Source: Bacilli bacterium (GTDB lineage Bacteria > Bacillota_I > Bacilli_A > RFN20 > CAG-826). From it: a stretch of 18,788 nucleotides of DNA. The stretch's first letter is position 1, and the number at the start of each line of letters is the position of its first letter. Positions 7,797 to 15,335 of the stretch are shown here, one piece after another. Location: the NCBI GenBank assembly GCA_024698065.1, contig JAILRR010000061.1, forward strand, positions 1 to 18,788, given 5' to 3'. Both the position numbers and the translations under genes were made by a program. Below the pieces are notes generated by a model. That model was not told the origin of the DNA. It saw nothing but the letters and a program-made list of their open reading frames with translations, and ran no database searches.

Positions 7797-8596
7797 AAAC
7801 AGCTAAATTGTTTTTGCCGCTTATTATTACCTTGCCAATGGTTTTTGGCTGCACTGCGACAGCGGATTTCTCATCAATTACTTTGCCTGCCGAGCATTTT
7901 GACCATTATGACGATCCAAATATCACTGAAGAATACCTTGAAGACAACCTTTGCATGTTTTTTGAAGACCTCCGTTTTACAAAAGGGGTTGATAAGGATC
8001 ATGTGTTTGTTGTGGAGAATGGAATCGTTTCTAGTCACAAATCTTACGCAAAAGCACAGAATACGGCTTCCAGTTTTGCCAATATAAAAGGTCTTGCACT
8101 TTTCGATGCTTTGGATTTAGTCGGTATTCCTTCGTTTAGAGGTAGATATGATGAATCCTCTTTAACGTATGTTGTTTCCTCGACCCTCTACGTTAATGTC
8201 AACATAGAGAAGAATCGAAACAAAGAATGGTACGTGGCCTCTTACGATGAGTATGATGAGAATAATTTCAATAAGCATTTTGGTGCAGGATATAAAGACA
8301 ATTCCCAAATTGAGTCATATGTCCCGTCATATGAGAGGGTTAGATCCGTTAAGATGGGGTCTCGTTTCGATGAGGTTTTGTTTATTCTAGGAATGCCAGA
8401 GGCTGGCGAATATTATGGTTGTCCACCTAACACCTGCTCGGGAAGATGGTATTTTGACAACGAAAAAGTTTCAGTCGATATTATCACAAGATGGATTGAA
8501 TCTGATTATCCAATGTTTGATAGCAAGAACTGTCGAGATGGCGATTCCTCCTATTGTGGTGTTGTGGATGTGTTCATTTACGTCCGTTCTAATTGA
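7793..8596 (+). CDS. Lipoprotein with duplicated BamE/BLIP-like motif (paralogue 2)
   Basis: 267 residues. MKTAKLFLPLIITLPMVFGC is a lipoprotein signal with C20 as the anchor; Phe at -2 is slightly off the consensus. It parallels the preceding protein along its length: CMFFEDLRFTKGVDKDHVF (54-72), LFDALDLVGIPSFRG (103-117) and SVKMGSRFDEVLFILGMP (185-202) match the corresponding blocks of paralogue 1. The ends differ (Cys pairs around YYGCPPNTCSG and NCRDGDSSYCG in this copy). Identity outside the motifs is modest, so the duplication is not recent. ATG 7793 overlaps the previous stop by four bases (ATGA). It is the last gene of the module and is followed by a bidirectional terminator. Function unknown. 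Confidence 0.85.
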   Translation: MKTAKLFLPLIITLPMVFGCTATADFSSITLPAEHFDHYDDPNITEEYLEDNLCMFFEDLRFTKGVDKDHVFVVENGIVSSHKSYAKAQNTASSFANIKGLALFDALDLVGIPSFRGRYDESSLTYVVSSTLYVNVNIEKNRNKEWYVASYDEYDENNFNKHFGAGYKDNSQIESYVPSYERVRSVKMGSRFDEVLFILGMPEAGEYYGCPPNTCSGRWYFDNEKVSVDIITRWIESDYPMFDSKNCRDGDSSYCGVVDVFIYVRSN

Positions 8597-8625
8597 TGAA
8601 ATTGCATGCGTTCTAAACAAAAAAT

Positions 8626-8649
8626 CCTTGGCAAAACCAAGGTTTTTTT
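8626..8649. terminator. Bidirectional terminator between the secreted module and tRNA-Pro (copy 2 of the shared hairpin)
   Basis: CCTTGG (8626-8631) pairs with CCAAGG (8637-8642) around CAAAA, followed by seven T (8643-8649). On the minus strand the same stem is followed by A then six T, so it can also end the tRNA transcript. The 17-base core is identical to that at 4501-4517. Confidence 0.9.
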
Positions 8650-8655
8650 GCGAAT

Positions 8656-8732
<77 letters not shown>

Positions 8733-8741
8733 TTGCAAACC

Positions 8742-8769
8742 ATTATATAGAAGAGGCCCAAATAGTCTA
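8742..8769 (-). promoter_or_regulatory. Predicted promoter of tRNA-Pro
   Basis: On the minus strand, TATAAT (8742-8747) is preceded at 16 bases by TAGACT (8764-8769, 4/6). The -10 box ends 9 bases before the mature tRNA 5' end, so the precursor would have a leader of only a few bases. Confidence 0.55.
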
Positions 8770-8795
8770 GGAGCAGTGGGCATTTCAGCGAGATT

Positions 8796-8813
8796 TTTCT
8801 TTTAAAAAAGAAA
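8796..8813. repeat. AT-rich inverted repeat upstream of the uvrA promoter
   Basis: TTTCTTTT (8796-8803) and AAAAGAAA (8806-8813) are perfect 8-base arms separated by AA. The repeat lies about 18 bases upstream of the uvrA -35 region. It may be an UP-like A/T element or an operator; no LexA-type box is visible near uvrA. Confidence 0.35.
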
Positions 8814-8831
8814 TTCTTGGGGTGTTTTTGT

Positions 8832-8859
8832 TTCGCATGTCTTTTTTCTTTCCTATAAT
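8832..8859 (+). promoter_or_regulatory. Predicted promoter of the uvrA operon (leaderless)
   Basis: TTCGCA (8832-8837, 4/6) and a perfect TATAAT (8854-8859) have a 16-base spacer. ATG 8869 follows the -10 box by only 9 bases, so the transcript should begin within about 3 bases of the start codon. There is no room for a Shine-Dalgarno site. Confidence 0.6.
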
Positions 8860-8868
8860 TTGCTTGTT

Positions 8869-11724
8869 ATGGATACACGCAAAAAGATATTTGTTAAAGG
8901 CGCTAGAGAGAACAACCTCAAGAACGTTGACCTCGAAATGCCAAAAGAAACCCTTACTGTTTTCACCGGCGTAAGTGGCTCAGGCAAATCGACTCTCGCT
9001 TTCGAGACGATCTATGCCGAAGGTCAAAGAAGATACGTCGAATCTCTGTCCCCGTATGCCAGGCAATTCCTAGGCGGAGTCGATAAACCAGACGTCGATG
9101 CCATCGAAGGCCTTTCGCCTGCTATCTCAATCGACCAAAAGACGACATCCCATAACCCTCGTTCGACAGTTGGAACTGTTACTGAGATATACGATTTCCT
9201 TCGTCTCCTTTTTGGTCGTATCGGTGTCCCATACTGTCCTCATCACCACAAACCGATTGTTGCCCAGTCTCCTTCTTCGATGACTGAAGCGATCATCAAA
9301 TATGAAAACGGAACCAAACTCCAAATCCTTTCCCCAGTCGTGAGGCACGAGAAAGGAACCCATAAGACCACTCTCGATAAACTCAAAGCAGCAGGTTTTG
9401 CTAGACTCAGAGTCGATGGTGAATTCTATCTCATTGAAGACGTTCCTGAACTTGAGAAGAACAAACGTCATGACATCGATATCGTCATCGACCGTCTTGT
9501 CGTCAAAGATGATATCCGCTCAAGAGTAGCGGAAGACGTTGAGCTCGCCCTCAATTGGAGCGATGGCTACCTCATCATTTACACGGATAAAGAAGAAAGA
9601 CTCATCTCAAGCAATCACACTTGCCCAGAATGCGGATTCAGCATCCCAAAGATTGAGCCTCGTCTTTTTTCTTTCAACGCCCCTCTTGGCTCGTGCCCTG
9701 ATTGCCATGGTGTCGGCTTAAAAAGAAGTGTTGCCGAAGATCTCATGATCCCTAACCCAAAACTATCGATCAACCATGGTGGTCTTCGTTACTTCAAGAA
9801 CCAGGTCGGATCCAATCTTCTTGAATGGCAAACTTTCAAAATCCTTTGCGAAACCTACTCAATTGACATGAATAAGCCTCTTGAGGAGTTCACTGAGAAA
9901 GAGAAGAAAATCATCTTCATTGGAAGCGACAAAGAGATCAGCTACACCCTTAGATCGAATACCGGAAACGTCTCTCATCGAAGAGGCTATATCGAAGGCG
10001 TTAAGACGATGATTGAAAGAAGGTATCAGGAAACCACTTCGAAGTGGATGATGCCATTCTATGAATCGTTCATGCGTGATTCCGTTTGTGAGACCTGCCA
10101 TGGTCATAGGCTTAACGAAGCCGCTCTTTCGGTAAAAATCAATGGCCTCAACATCTATGAGGTTACTTGCCTCACCGTCGATAAACTCGTCGATTGGGTA
10201 AAAGACACAAAAGAGAAACTTAACGAGACAGAGAAGCAGATTGCCAATCTCGTTCTCAAGGAAATCCATAATAGAGCCGCTTTCCTTGTCGATGTCGGCC
10301 TTAACTATCTGACTCTTGACCGTCTTGCAATGTCTCTAAGCGGTGGAGAGGCTCAGCGCATTAGGCTCGCCACTCAAATCGGATCAAGATTATCCGGTGT
10401 TTTATATGTTCTCGATGAACCTTCGATCGGTCTCCACCAAAGAGACAACGCCAAACTCATCAAGACGATGAAAGAGATGAGGGATTTAGGTAATACCCTC
10501 ATCGTTGTCGAACATGACGAAGAGACCATGAGGAACGCTGACTTCATCGTCGACATTGGCCCAGGCGCTGGCATACATGGCGGCAAAGTCGTCGCAACAG
10601 GTTCTTTGGAAGATATCGAGAACACGAAAGAATCCGTTACAGGCGATTATCTTTCTGGCAGGAAATACATCGCCGTTCCAAAGACGAGAAGAAAAGGGAA
10701 TGGCAAGAAAATCACCCTTAAGGGTTGCAAATGCCATAACCTTAAGAACATCAATGTCGATTTCCCTCTAGGCACTTTGACGGTTGTCACAGGCGTCTCT
10801 GGAAGTGGAAAGAGCTCTTTGATCAACCAAACTCTTTCGAAGATTCTTCAGAAAACAATCAACAAGAGCGATGAACTCCCAGGCGAATACAAAGAGGCTC
10901 TTGGCTTAGAGAATGTCGACAAGGTCGTCATCGTCGACCAAGAACCGATTGGAAGAACCCCAAGAAGCAACCCAGCCACATACACCAAAGTCTTTGATGA
11001 CATTCGTGCCTTATTTGCGGAAACGCCTGAAGCAAGAGCAAGAGGATTCGACAAAGGAAGGTTCTCTTTCAATGTTGGGGGAGGACGTTGCGAGAAGTGC
11101 CAAGGCGCAGGCGTTGTCTATGTCCCGATGAACTTCCTTCCTGACGTCTATGTGAAGTGCGATGAATGCAATGGCATGCGTTACAACCATGAGACCCTCG
11201 AATGTGTCTATAAGGGCAAGAATATCTACGATGTCCTTGATATGCGTATCGAAGAAGCCGTCAAATTCTTTGAAAATCGCCCACAAATCGCCCACAAAAT
11301 TCAGACTTTATACGATGTAGGCCTTGGATATATCAAACTCGGCCAGCCTGCTACGACCCTTAGCGGTGGGGAAGCTCAGCGTGTCAAACTCGCCTATGAG
11401 CTTCAAAAACGTCCGACTGGGAAAACCGTCTATATCCTCGATGAGCCAACGACCGGTCTTCATACCGATGACGTCAAACGACTCATCAAAGTCCTTCAAA
11501 GCATTGTCTCCCATGGCGACACCGTCATCGTGATCGAACATAACCTCGACGTTATCAAGTGTGCCGACTATATCATCGATATTGGCCCTGAGGGAGGAAA
11601 CGCCGGAGGCACGATTATTGCCAAAGGAACTCCTGAGGAAGTTGCCGAGGTCAAAGGCTCATACACAGGCCAATACTTGAAGGAAATCCTTCAAGAGGCA
11701 GCAAAGAAAGGTCAATTAGAGTAG
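8869..11724 (+). CDS. uvrA: UvrABC excinuclease subunit A
   Basis: The damage-recognition ATPase of nucleotide excision repair; it loads UvrB on damaged DNA. 951 residues is the normal length. It has two ABC-type ATPase halves: Walker A GVSGSGKS with K40 and a second GVSGSGKS with K648, and ABC signatures LSGGEAQ at 490-496 and 831-837. Zinc-binding Cys pairs are seen at C252/C255 with C276/C279, C407/C410, and C741/C744 with C764/C767. It begins at ATG 8869 (MDTRKKIFVKGARENNLKN). The in-frame TTG at 8860 is rejected because it directly follows the TATAAT box and would fall at or before the transcription start. It is the first gene of the run to HAD at 17190; lgt follows after 9 bases. uvrB, often adjacent to uvrA in Firmicutes, is not in the window. 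Confidence 0.98.
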   Translation: MDTRKKIFVKGARENNLKNVDLEMPKETLTVFTGVSGSGKSTLAFETIYAEGQRRYVESLSPYARQFLGGVDKPDVDAIEGLSPAISIDQKTTSHNPRSTVGTVTEIYDFLRLLFGRIGVPYCPHHHKPIVAQSPSSMTEAIIKYENGTKLQILSPVVRHEKGTHKTTLDKLKAAGFARLRVDGEFYLIEDVPELEKNKRHDIDIVIDRLVVKDDIRSRVAEDVELALNWSDGYLIIYTDKEERLISSNHTCPECGFSIPKIEPRLFSFNAPLGSCPDCHGVGLKRSVAEDLMIPNPKLSINHGGLRYFKNQVGSNLLEWQTFKILCETYSIDMNKPLEEFTEKEKKIIFIGSDKEISYTLRSNTGNVSHRRGYIEGVKTMIERRYQETTSKWMMPFYESFMRDSVCETCHGHRLNEAALSVKINGLNIYEVTCLTVDKLVDWVKDTKEKLNETEKQIANLVLKEIHNRAAFLVDVGLNYLTLDRLAMSLSGGEAQRIRLATQIGSRLSGVLYVLDEPSIGLHQRDNAKLIKTMKEMRDLGNTLIVVEHDEETMRNADFIVDIGPGAGIHGGKVVATGSLEDIENTKESVTGDYLSGRKYIAVPKTRRKGNGKKITLKGCKCHNLKNINVDFPLGTLTVVTGVSGSGKSSLINQTLSKILQKTINKSDELPGEYKEALGLENVDKVVIVDQEPIGRTPRSNPATYTKVFDDIRALFAETPEARARGFDKGRFSFNVGGGRCEKCQGAGVVYVPMNFLPDVYVKCDECNGMRYNHETLECVYKGKNIYDVLDMRIEEAVKFFENRPQIAHKIQTLYDVGLGYIKLGQPATTLSGGEAQRVKLAYELQKRPTGKTVYILDEPTTGLHTDDVKRLIKVLQSIVSHGDTVIVIEHNLDVIKCADYIIDIGPEGGNAGGTIIAKGTPEEVAEVKGSYTGQYLKEILQEAAKKGQLE

Positions 11725-11733
11725 AATAAGCAT

Positions 11734-13551
11734 ATGTCATTCGCATTATTAATCATCGGAGGTCTCCTCTTCTTAGGAGGAATCGGTTACCTCATTTACA
11801 GTTTCGTCCGTTTCAACAAAGACCCATTGACGGACGCTTTCACCAAGAACGATTGGATCGTTTACGCTATCTGCCTCGTTTCAATTGGCTTAGGCTTTGC
11901 TGGGCTTCTTGCTTCCATTTTTGAATTTAACCCAGCTTGGAAAGAAATCACCGAGTTCGAGAAAGGCGCATTGGCTGGAAGGCCAGTAAGCTACGTTGGG
12001 AATTATCTCAAAGCCATCATCTGCGGTTTCTTCTCTGCCGCTTCATTCGCCATGCTCTGGAGTGCTTTCTCAGTTACTTTCTACAAGAGGAAATTGGCCG
12101 ATTTCGAAAAGAAGTTCTTCAAGTGGGCGATGTATGGCGCGATCGCTCCTGCTGTGATTCTTTTCTTCCTATGGAGCGACGCTTTCGGGGCATATATTTC
12201 CTATCCTCTCCCGGCCGGTATCTACATTGGCGAAGGAGTTGGTTTGTTCAATGCTTTCGATAAATGGTCAATCACCGGTTTGAAGGTTGCCTTCTACGCC
12301 ATCTTCATTTTGACTGGTGCTGGCATCGCTTATGTCACGACCGACCATTTCATCTATAAGAAATTCAAGAAACACGATTTATTCACTTCGACCTTGATCG
12401 TCGGATTCCTTTCTGGCATCATCGGCGCTCGTATCTGGTACGTAATCGGTAACTGGACTCGTGAATTCGCTGGCCAGCCTTTCTATAGGGTTTTCCAAAT
12501 CTGGGAAGGTGGTCTTACCGTTCTTGGCGGAGCGTTCCTTGGCATCATCGCCGGCGCCCTTTGGTTTCATCATGATCACAAAGAGATCGATTGGAGATCC
12601 GCGCTTGATATCGCTGTCCCAACGATTCTTATCGCTCAGGCTGTCGGAAGACTAGGAAACTTCACCAACGTCGAGGTTTATGGTCAGGCCGTTCAAGTTG
12701 AAGGCATTTGGAACATCCTTCCTTCATATGTCCTTCAGCAAATGAATCTCATCAATGGGGGAGGCGCTCTTCCTGATGGGATGATTCACGTTCCTCTTTT
12801 CCTTGTTGAAGCCCTTCTTAATCTTGCAGGCTATTTCATCCTTGCTTTCGTTGTTCCAGCCTTACTTAAGAAGAAACTTGCTCCTGGAGATTTGATTGCA
12901 GGGTATTTCTTATGGTACGGATTAGTCCGCATCATCCTTGAACCGATGAGGGACGCCAACTTCAACATGGGTTCCGACAATTCTTGGAGCATTTGCAACT
13001 CCTTGATGTACATCATCGCTGGCTTAGGCATCATCGCTTCGACTCATCTTTATGAAGCAATCAAGAACAAAAAAGACAAAGGGCTTACCCCACTTTGGTC
13101 CTCGCTTGTCCTCGTTCCAACCCTTCTCTTCCCTCTCCTTCAAAGCATCTCTTTGACGACGGCGAAAGATGGCAGTGGAACTAGCACCCCATTAACCGGA
13201 TTCGAGGTCATGGGCTCTACGCCTATCTTCGTTGTAGCCTACGTCCTTCTTGCTTTAGCCCTTATTTGTTTTGTCCTTCAATTCGTTCTTTCAAAAAAAG
13301 AAATCAGCGGCAAAACCCTTATGTATCTTTCAATCGGGGGAATATCTCTTTCCCTTATTTCCGCAGTTATCATGATCTTTGGCCAGAACGCCATTGAGGC
13401 TGGAGAGAAATATGTGAACTTCTCATATGGTTTCTTCTTAATGGTTGCCTTTGCGCTCATAGCCGCCTCGTTATCGTTGATGCCGTTCTTCGCCAAGACA
13501 CACTTCGACAAAGTTAAAAAGGAGGAAGCGTTAGAAACGCTCGCCGAATAA
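11734..13551 (+). CDS. lgt: Prolipoprotein diacylglyceryl transferase, enlarged form
   Basis: Transfers diacylglycerol from phosphatidylglycerol to the lipobox Cys of prolipoproteins in the membrane; the two lipoproteins at 6951-8596 would be substrates. The Lgt core spans about 215-440: TLIVGFLSGIIGARIWYVI, IWEGGLTVLGGAFLG (257-271), AQAVGRLGNFTNVEVYG (301-317, the Lgt signature with the essential Arg), and YGLVRIILEPMRD (395-407). The protein has 605 residues, while typical Lgt has about 260-300. The surplus is an N-terminal region of about 210 residues with several hydrophobic segments (near 3-25, 41-63, 93-115, 131-150, 183-203) and a C-terminal region of about 160 residues with roughly four more (near 455-470, 492-512, 525-545, 560-583). 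No clear Shine-Dalgarno site lies between uvrA and this ATG. Confidence 0.93.
   Translation: MSFALLIIGGLLFLGGIGYLIYSFVRFNKDPLTDAFTKNDWIVYAICLVSIGLGFAGLLASIFEFNPAWKEITEFEKGALAGRPVSYVGNYLKAIICGFFSAASFAMLWSAFSVTFYKRKLADFEKKFFKWAMYGAIAPAVILFFLWSDAFGAYISYPLPAGIYIGEGVGLFNAFDKWSITGLKVAFYAIFILTGAGIAYVTTDHFIYKKFKKHDLFTSTLIVGFLSGIIGARIWYVIGNWTREFAGQPFYRVFQIWEGGLTVLGGAFLGIIAGALWFHHDHKEIDWRSALDIAVPTILIAQAVGRLGNFTNVEVYGQAVQVEGIWNILPSYVLQQMNLINGGGALPDGMIHVPLFLVEALLNLAGYFILAFVVPALLKKKLAPGDLIAGYFLWYGLVRIILEPMRDANFNMGSDNSWSICNSLMYIIAGLGIIASTHLYEAIKNKKDKGLTPLWSSLVLVPTLLFPLLQSISLTTAKDGSGTSTPLTGFEVMGSTPIFVVAYVLLALALICFVLQFVLSKKEISGKTLMYLSIGGISLSLISAVIMIFGQNAIEAGEKYVNFSYGFFLMVAFALIAASLSLMPFFAKTHFDKVKKEEALETLAE
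13516..13540 (+). promoter_or_regulatory. Distant Shine-Dalgarno site plus small hairpin before trxB
   Basis: AAAAAGGAGG (13516-13525) lies inside the last codons of lgt, about 27 bases before ATG 13553, too far for normal use. Between them GCGTT (13528-13532) and AACGC (13536-13540) form a perfect hairpin with a 3-base loop. If it folds, the effective distance drops to about 14 bases. No nearer ribosome site is visible. Confidence 0.35.
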
Positions 13552-13552
13552 T

Positions 13553-14464
13553 ATGACTCAAACAGATATCCTTATCATCGGAGCGGGCCCAGCTGGCATC
13601 TCAGCAGCTTTATATTTAGCGAGGGCCAATGCCTCATTCGTTTGGCTTGAGAAAGCCGCTCCAGGAGGAAAACTCCTCAACATCCACGAAGTCGGGAACT
13701 ACCCAGGCATCCCAAATGCCAACGGCTTCGATCTTGCCATGTCTCTTCTTAAGAGCACCGAAACATTAGGTGTCTCTAGCGTCTATGGCGAAGTCAAAAA
13801 CGTCCATAAAGAAGATGGTCGTTTCATAGTGGCCACAGAAGAAGAGACTTATTCTGCTTTAGCTCTTATTGTGGCTACTGGCTTATCAAACGTTCCAACC
13901 ATCCCAGGTGAGAAAGACCTTCTTGGAAAAGGCGTCTCTTATTGCGCAACCTGCGACGGTCCTCTCTATAGAGGGAAGGTCGCTGCCATCTATGGCAAAG
14001 GCTTCCAGGCTCTTGAAGAAGCAATCTATCTTCAAGCCCTTGTTGGCAAGCTTTACCTCATCACCCCTGAAGAAGAATATCAGGGCGAGGAAATGATGCT
14101 TAATGCCCTTCTCAAGAATGAGAACGTCACCCTTCTTACTGGAACAAAAATCACCAAAATCATTGGCGAAACTTCATTATCTTCCATCGAATGCGAAGGA
14201 AAGGATGGCAAATTTGAGATCAAAACCGACGCTGTTTTCCCTCTCTTTGGCGAAAAGAGCGCATCCGCATTCCTTTCTCCTCTTGGCCTCGAAAGCAATA
14301 GGGGATTCATCAAAGTCGATACTGGCATGGCTTCGTCTTGCGAAGGCTTATTCGCAGCCGGAGACATCGTCGACAAAACCCTTCGCCAAGTCGTCACTGC
14401 CGCTTCTGATGGCGCCATCGCTGCCACAAGCGCGATACAATATGTGAGGAAGGCAAAGAAATAA
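13553..14464 (+). CDS. trxB: Thioredoxin reductase-like flavoprotein, lacking the usual NADPH motifs
   Basis: 303 residues, the size of low-molecular-weight thioredoxin reductases. The FAD-binding GAGPAG is at 10-15, the redox-active CATC at C131/C134, and the C-terminal FAD signature GLFAAGDIVDKTLRQVVTAA at 265-284. The NADPH domain is atypical. The usual GGGDSAxEEA is replaced by GKGFQALEEA (148-157), and the HRRxxxRA patch that holds the 2'-phosphate of NADPH is replaced by TPEEEYQGEE (171-180). Family knowledge says that flavin thioredoxin reductases without these motifs can be pyridine-nucleotide independent; the clostridial ferredoxin-dependent enzymes (FFTR) are the known case. The electron donor here could therefore be ferredoxin reduced by PFOR. 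It starts 1 base after the lgt stop, and its TAA shares one base with the rapZ start (TAATG). Confidence 0.92.
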   Translation: MTQTDILIIGAGPAGISAALYLARANASFVWLEKAAPGGKLLNIHEVGNYPGIPNANGFDLAMSLLKSTETLGVSSVYGEVKNVHKEDGRFIVATEEETYSALALIVATGLSNVPTIPGEKDLLGKGVSYCATCDGPLYRGKVAAIYGKGFQALEEAIYLQALVGKLYLITPEEEYQGEEMMLNALLKNENVTLLTGTKITKIIGETSLSSIECEGKDGKFEIKTDAVFPLFGEKSASAFLSPLGLESNRGFIKVDTGMASSCEGLFAAGDIVDKTLRQVVTAASDGAIAATSAIQYVRKAKK

Positions 14465-15330
14465 TGGCTGAGAGCGAAAAGATTAAATTGCTACTGGTTA
14501 CCGGCTGCTCAGGCGCTGGTAAAACGACCGTCTCATCTGTGGCGGAGTCTTTGGGTTATTACATTGTTGAGCAGATTCCTTCTACTTTGGCGTCATCTCT
14601 AATCGATGTTTTCAAAAATGACCCGCAAACCTACGGCAAAGTTGCCCTTTTCGTTAACCTCAATAAATTTGAAAGAATCTATAAAATCATCAAAAACATC
14701 GACGGAATTGAACTAAAGACGTGGGGGCTAGATTGCTCTTTCGACGCCTTGATGTCGCGCTTCCGTTTGACCCGTCACATTCACCCAATGCAGCCTAGAG
14801 GTTTGTCTTTGGAGGAGGCGATCGCCAACGACCGTTCGATCATCGATAAGCTTAGACCGATGTTTGACATCTATATCGACACCACCTCGATGAGCGAGAA
14901 GTATTTCCGTGCCTATGCGGGAACCATCATCGGTGAAGAGAAATCGAATCTCTTCGTCTTCTTTTCTTCCTTCGGTTACAAATATGGACTTCCAAGGGAC
15001 AGTGAGATCGTCATCGATGCAAGGCTTCTACCTAACCCATATTGGGTTAAGGAACTCCGCCCTCTTACAGGCCTAGATGAACCAATCAAAGAATATCTTA
15101 GGCAGAGCGAAGTCACTGAGAAATTCCTCAAAGGCCTAATCGCCAATCTCGACCTTTTCTTTGAAGAGACGGTCAAGCAAGGGAAAGGCTTTGCTTCCGT
15201 CAATATCGGATGCACCGGAGGACAACATCGTTCCGTCTATATCGCCCAGGCTCTTTACGAACATTACAAAGACAAATATAAGTGCAGCATCAACCACCGC
15301 GAACTCTCCCGTAACGAGGAGGCCAATTAG
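14464..15330 (+). CDS. rapZ: RapZ/YvcJ family nucleotide-binding protein
   Basis: 288 residues, normal for the family. Walker A is GCSGAGKT (14-21) and the C-terminal domain has the hallmark NIGCTGGQHRSVYIAQAL. RapZ in E. coli is an RNA adaptor that controls glmS through small RNAs; in Bacillus YvcJ is a GTP/ATP-binding protein linked to competence. Its role in this organism is not established. IDTTSMSEKYF and LRLTRHIHPM-like blocks are conserved. The segment after the first helix, usually GYxCVDNLP, here reads GYYIVEQIP, so the usual Asp-Asn is Glu-Gln. ATG 14464 overlaps the trxB stop by one base; GAGGAAGG (14446-14453) provides the ribosome site. Its TAG overlaps the whiA GTG by one base. 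In many Firmicutes yvcK lies between rapZ and whiA; it is absent here. Confidence 0.95.
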   Translation: MAESEKIKLLLVTGCSGAGKTTVSSVAESLGYYIVEQIPSTLASSLIDVFKNDPQTYGKVALFVNLNKFERIYKIIKNIDGIELKTWGLDCSFDALMSRFRLTRHIHPMQPRGLSLEEAIANDRSIIDKLRPMFDIYIDTTSMSEKYFRAYAGTIIGEEKSNLFVFFSSFGYKYGLPRDSEIVIDARLLPNPYWVKELRPLTGLDEPIKEYLRQSEVTEKFLKGLIANLDLFFEETVKQGKGFASVNIGCTGGQHRSVYIAQALYEHYKDKYKCSINHRELSRNEEAN

Positions 15331-15335
15331 TGGCC
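15316..15335 (+). promoter_or_regulatory. whiA ribosome site and start-codon hairpin
   Basis: GAGGAGG (15316-15322) lies 7 bases before GTG 15330 and decides this start. GGCCA (15321-15325) and TGGCC (15331-15335) can pair around the loop ATTAG, which would hide the end of the ribosome site and the GTG. The rapZ stop TAG is in the loop, so a ribosome finishing rapZ would open the hairpin, which fits translational coupling. Confidence 0.45.

Noticed and set aside
8860..8868. TTG start giving uvrA three extra residues
   Set aside because: It directly follows the TATAAT box, so it would be at or before the transcription start; the family N-terminus fits ATG 8869.
8760..8868. SOS (LexA) box upstream of uvrA
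   Set aside because: No match to the Bacillus-type CGAAC-N4-GTTCG or E. coli-type CTG-N10-CAG operator was found by eye.
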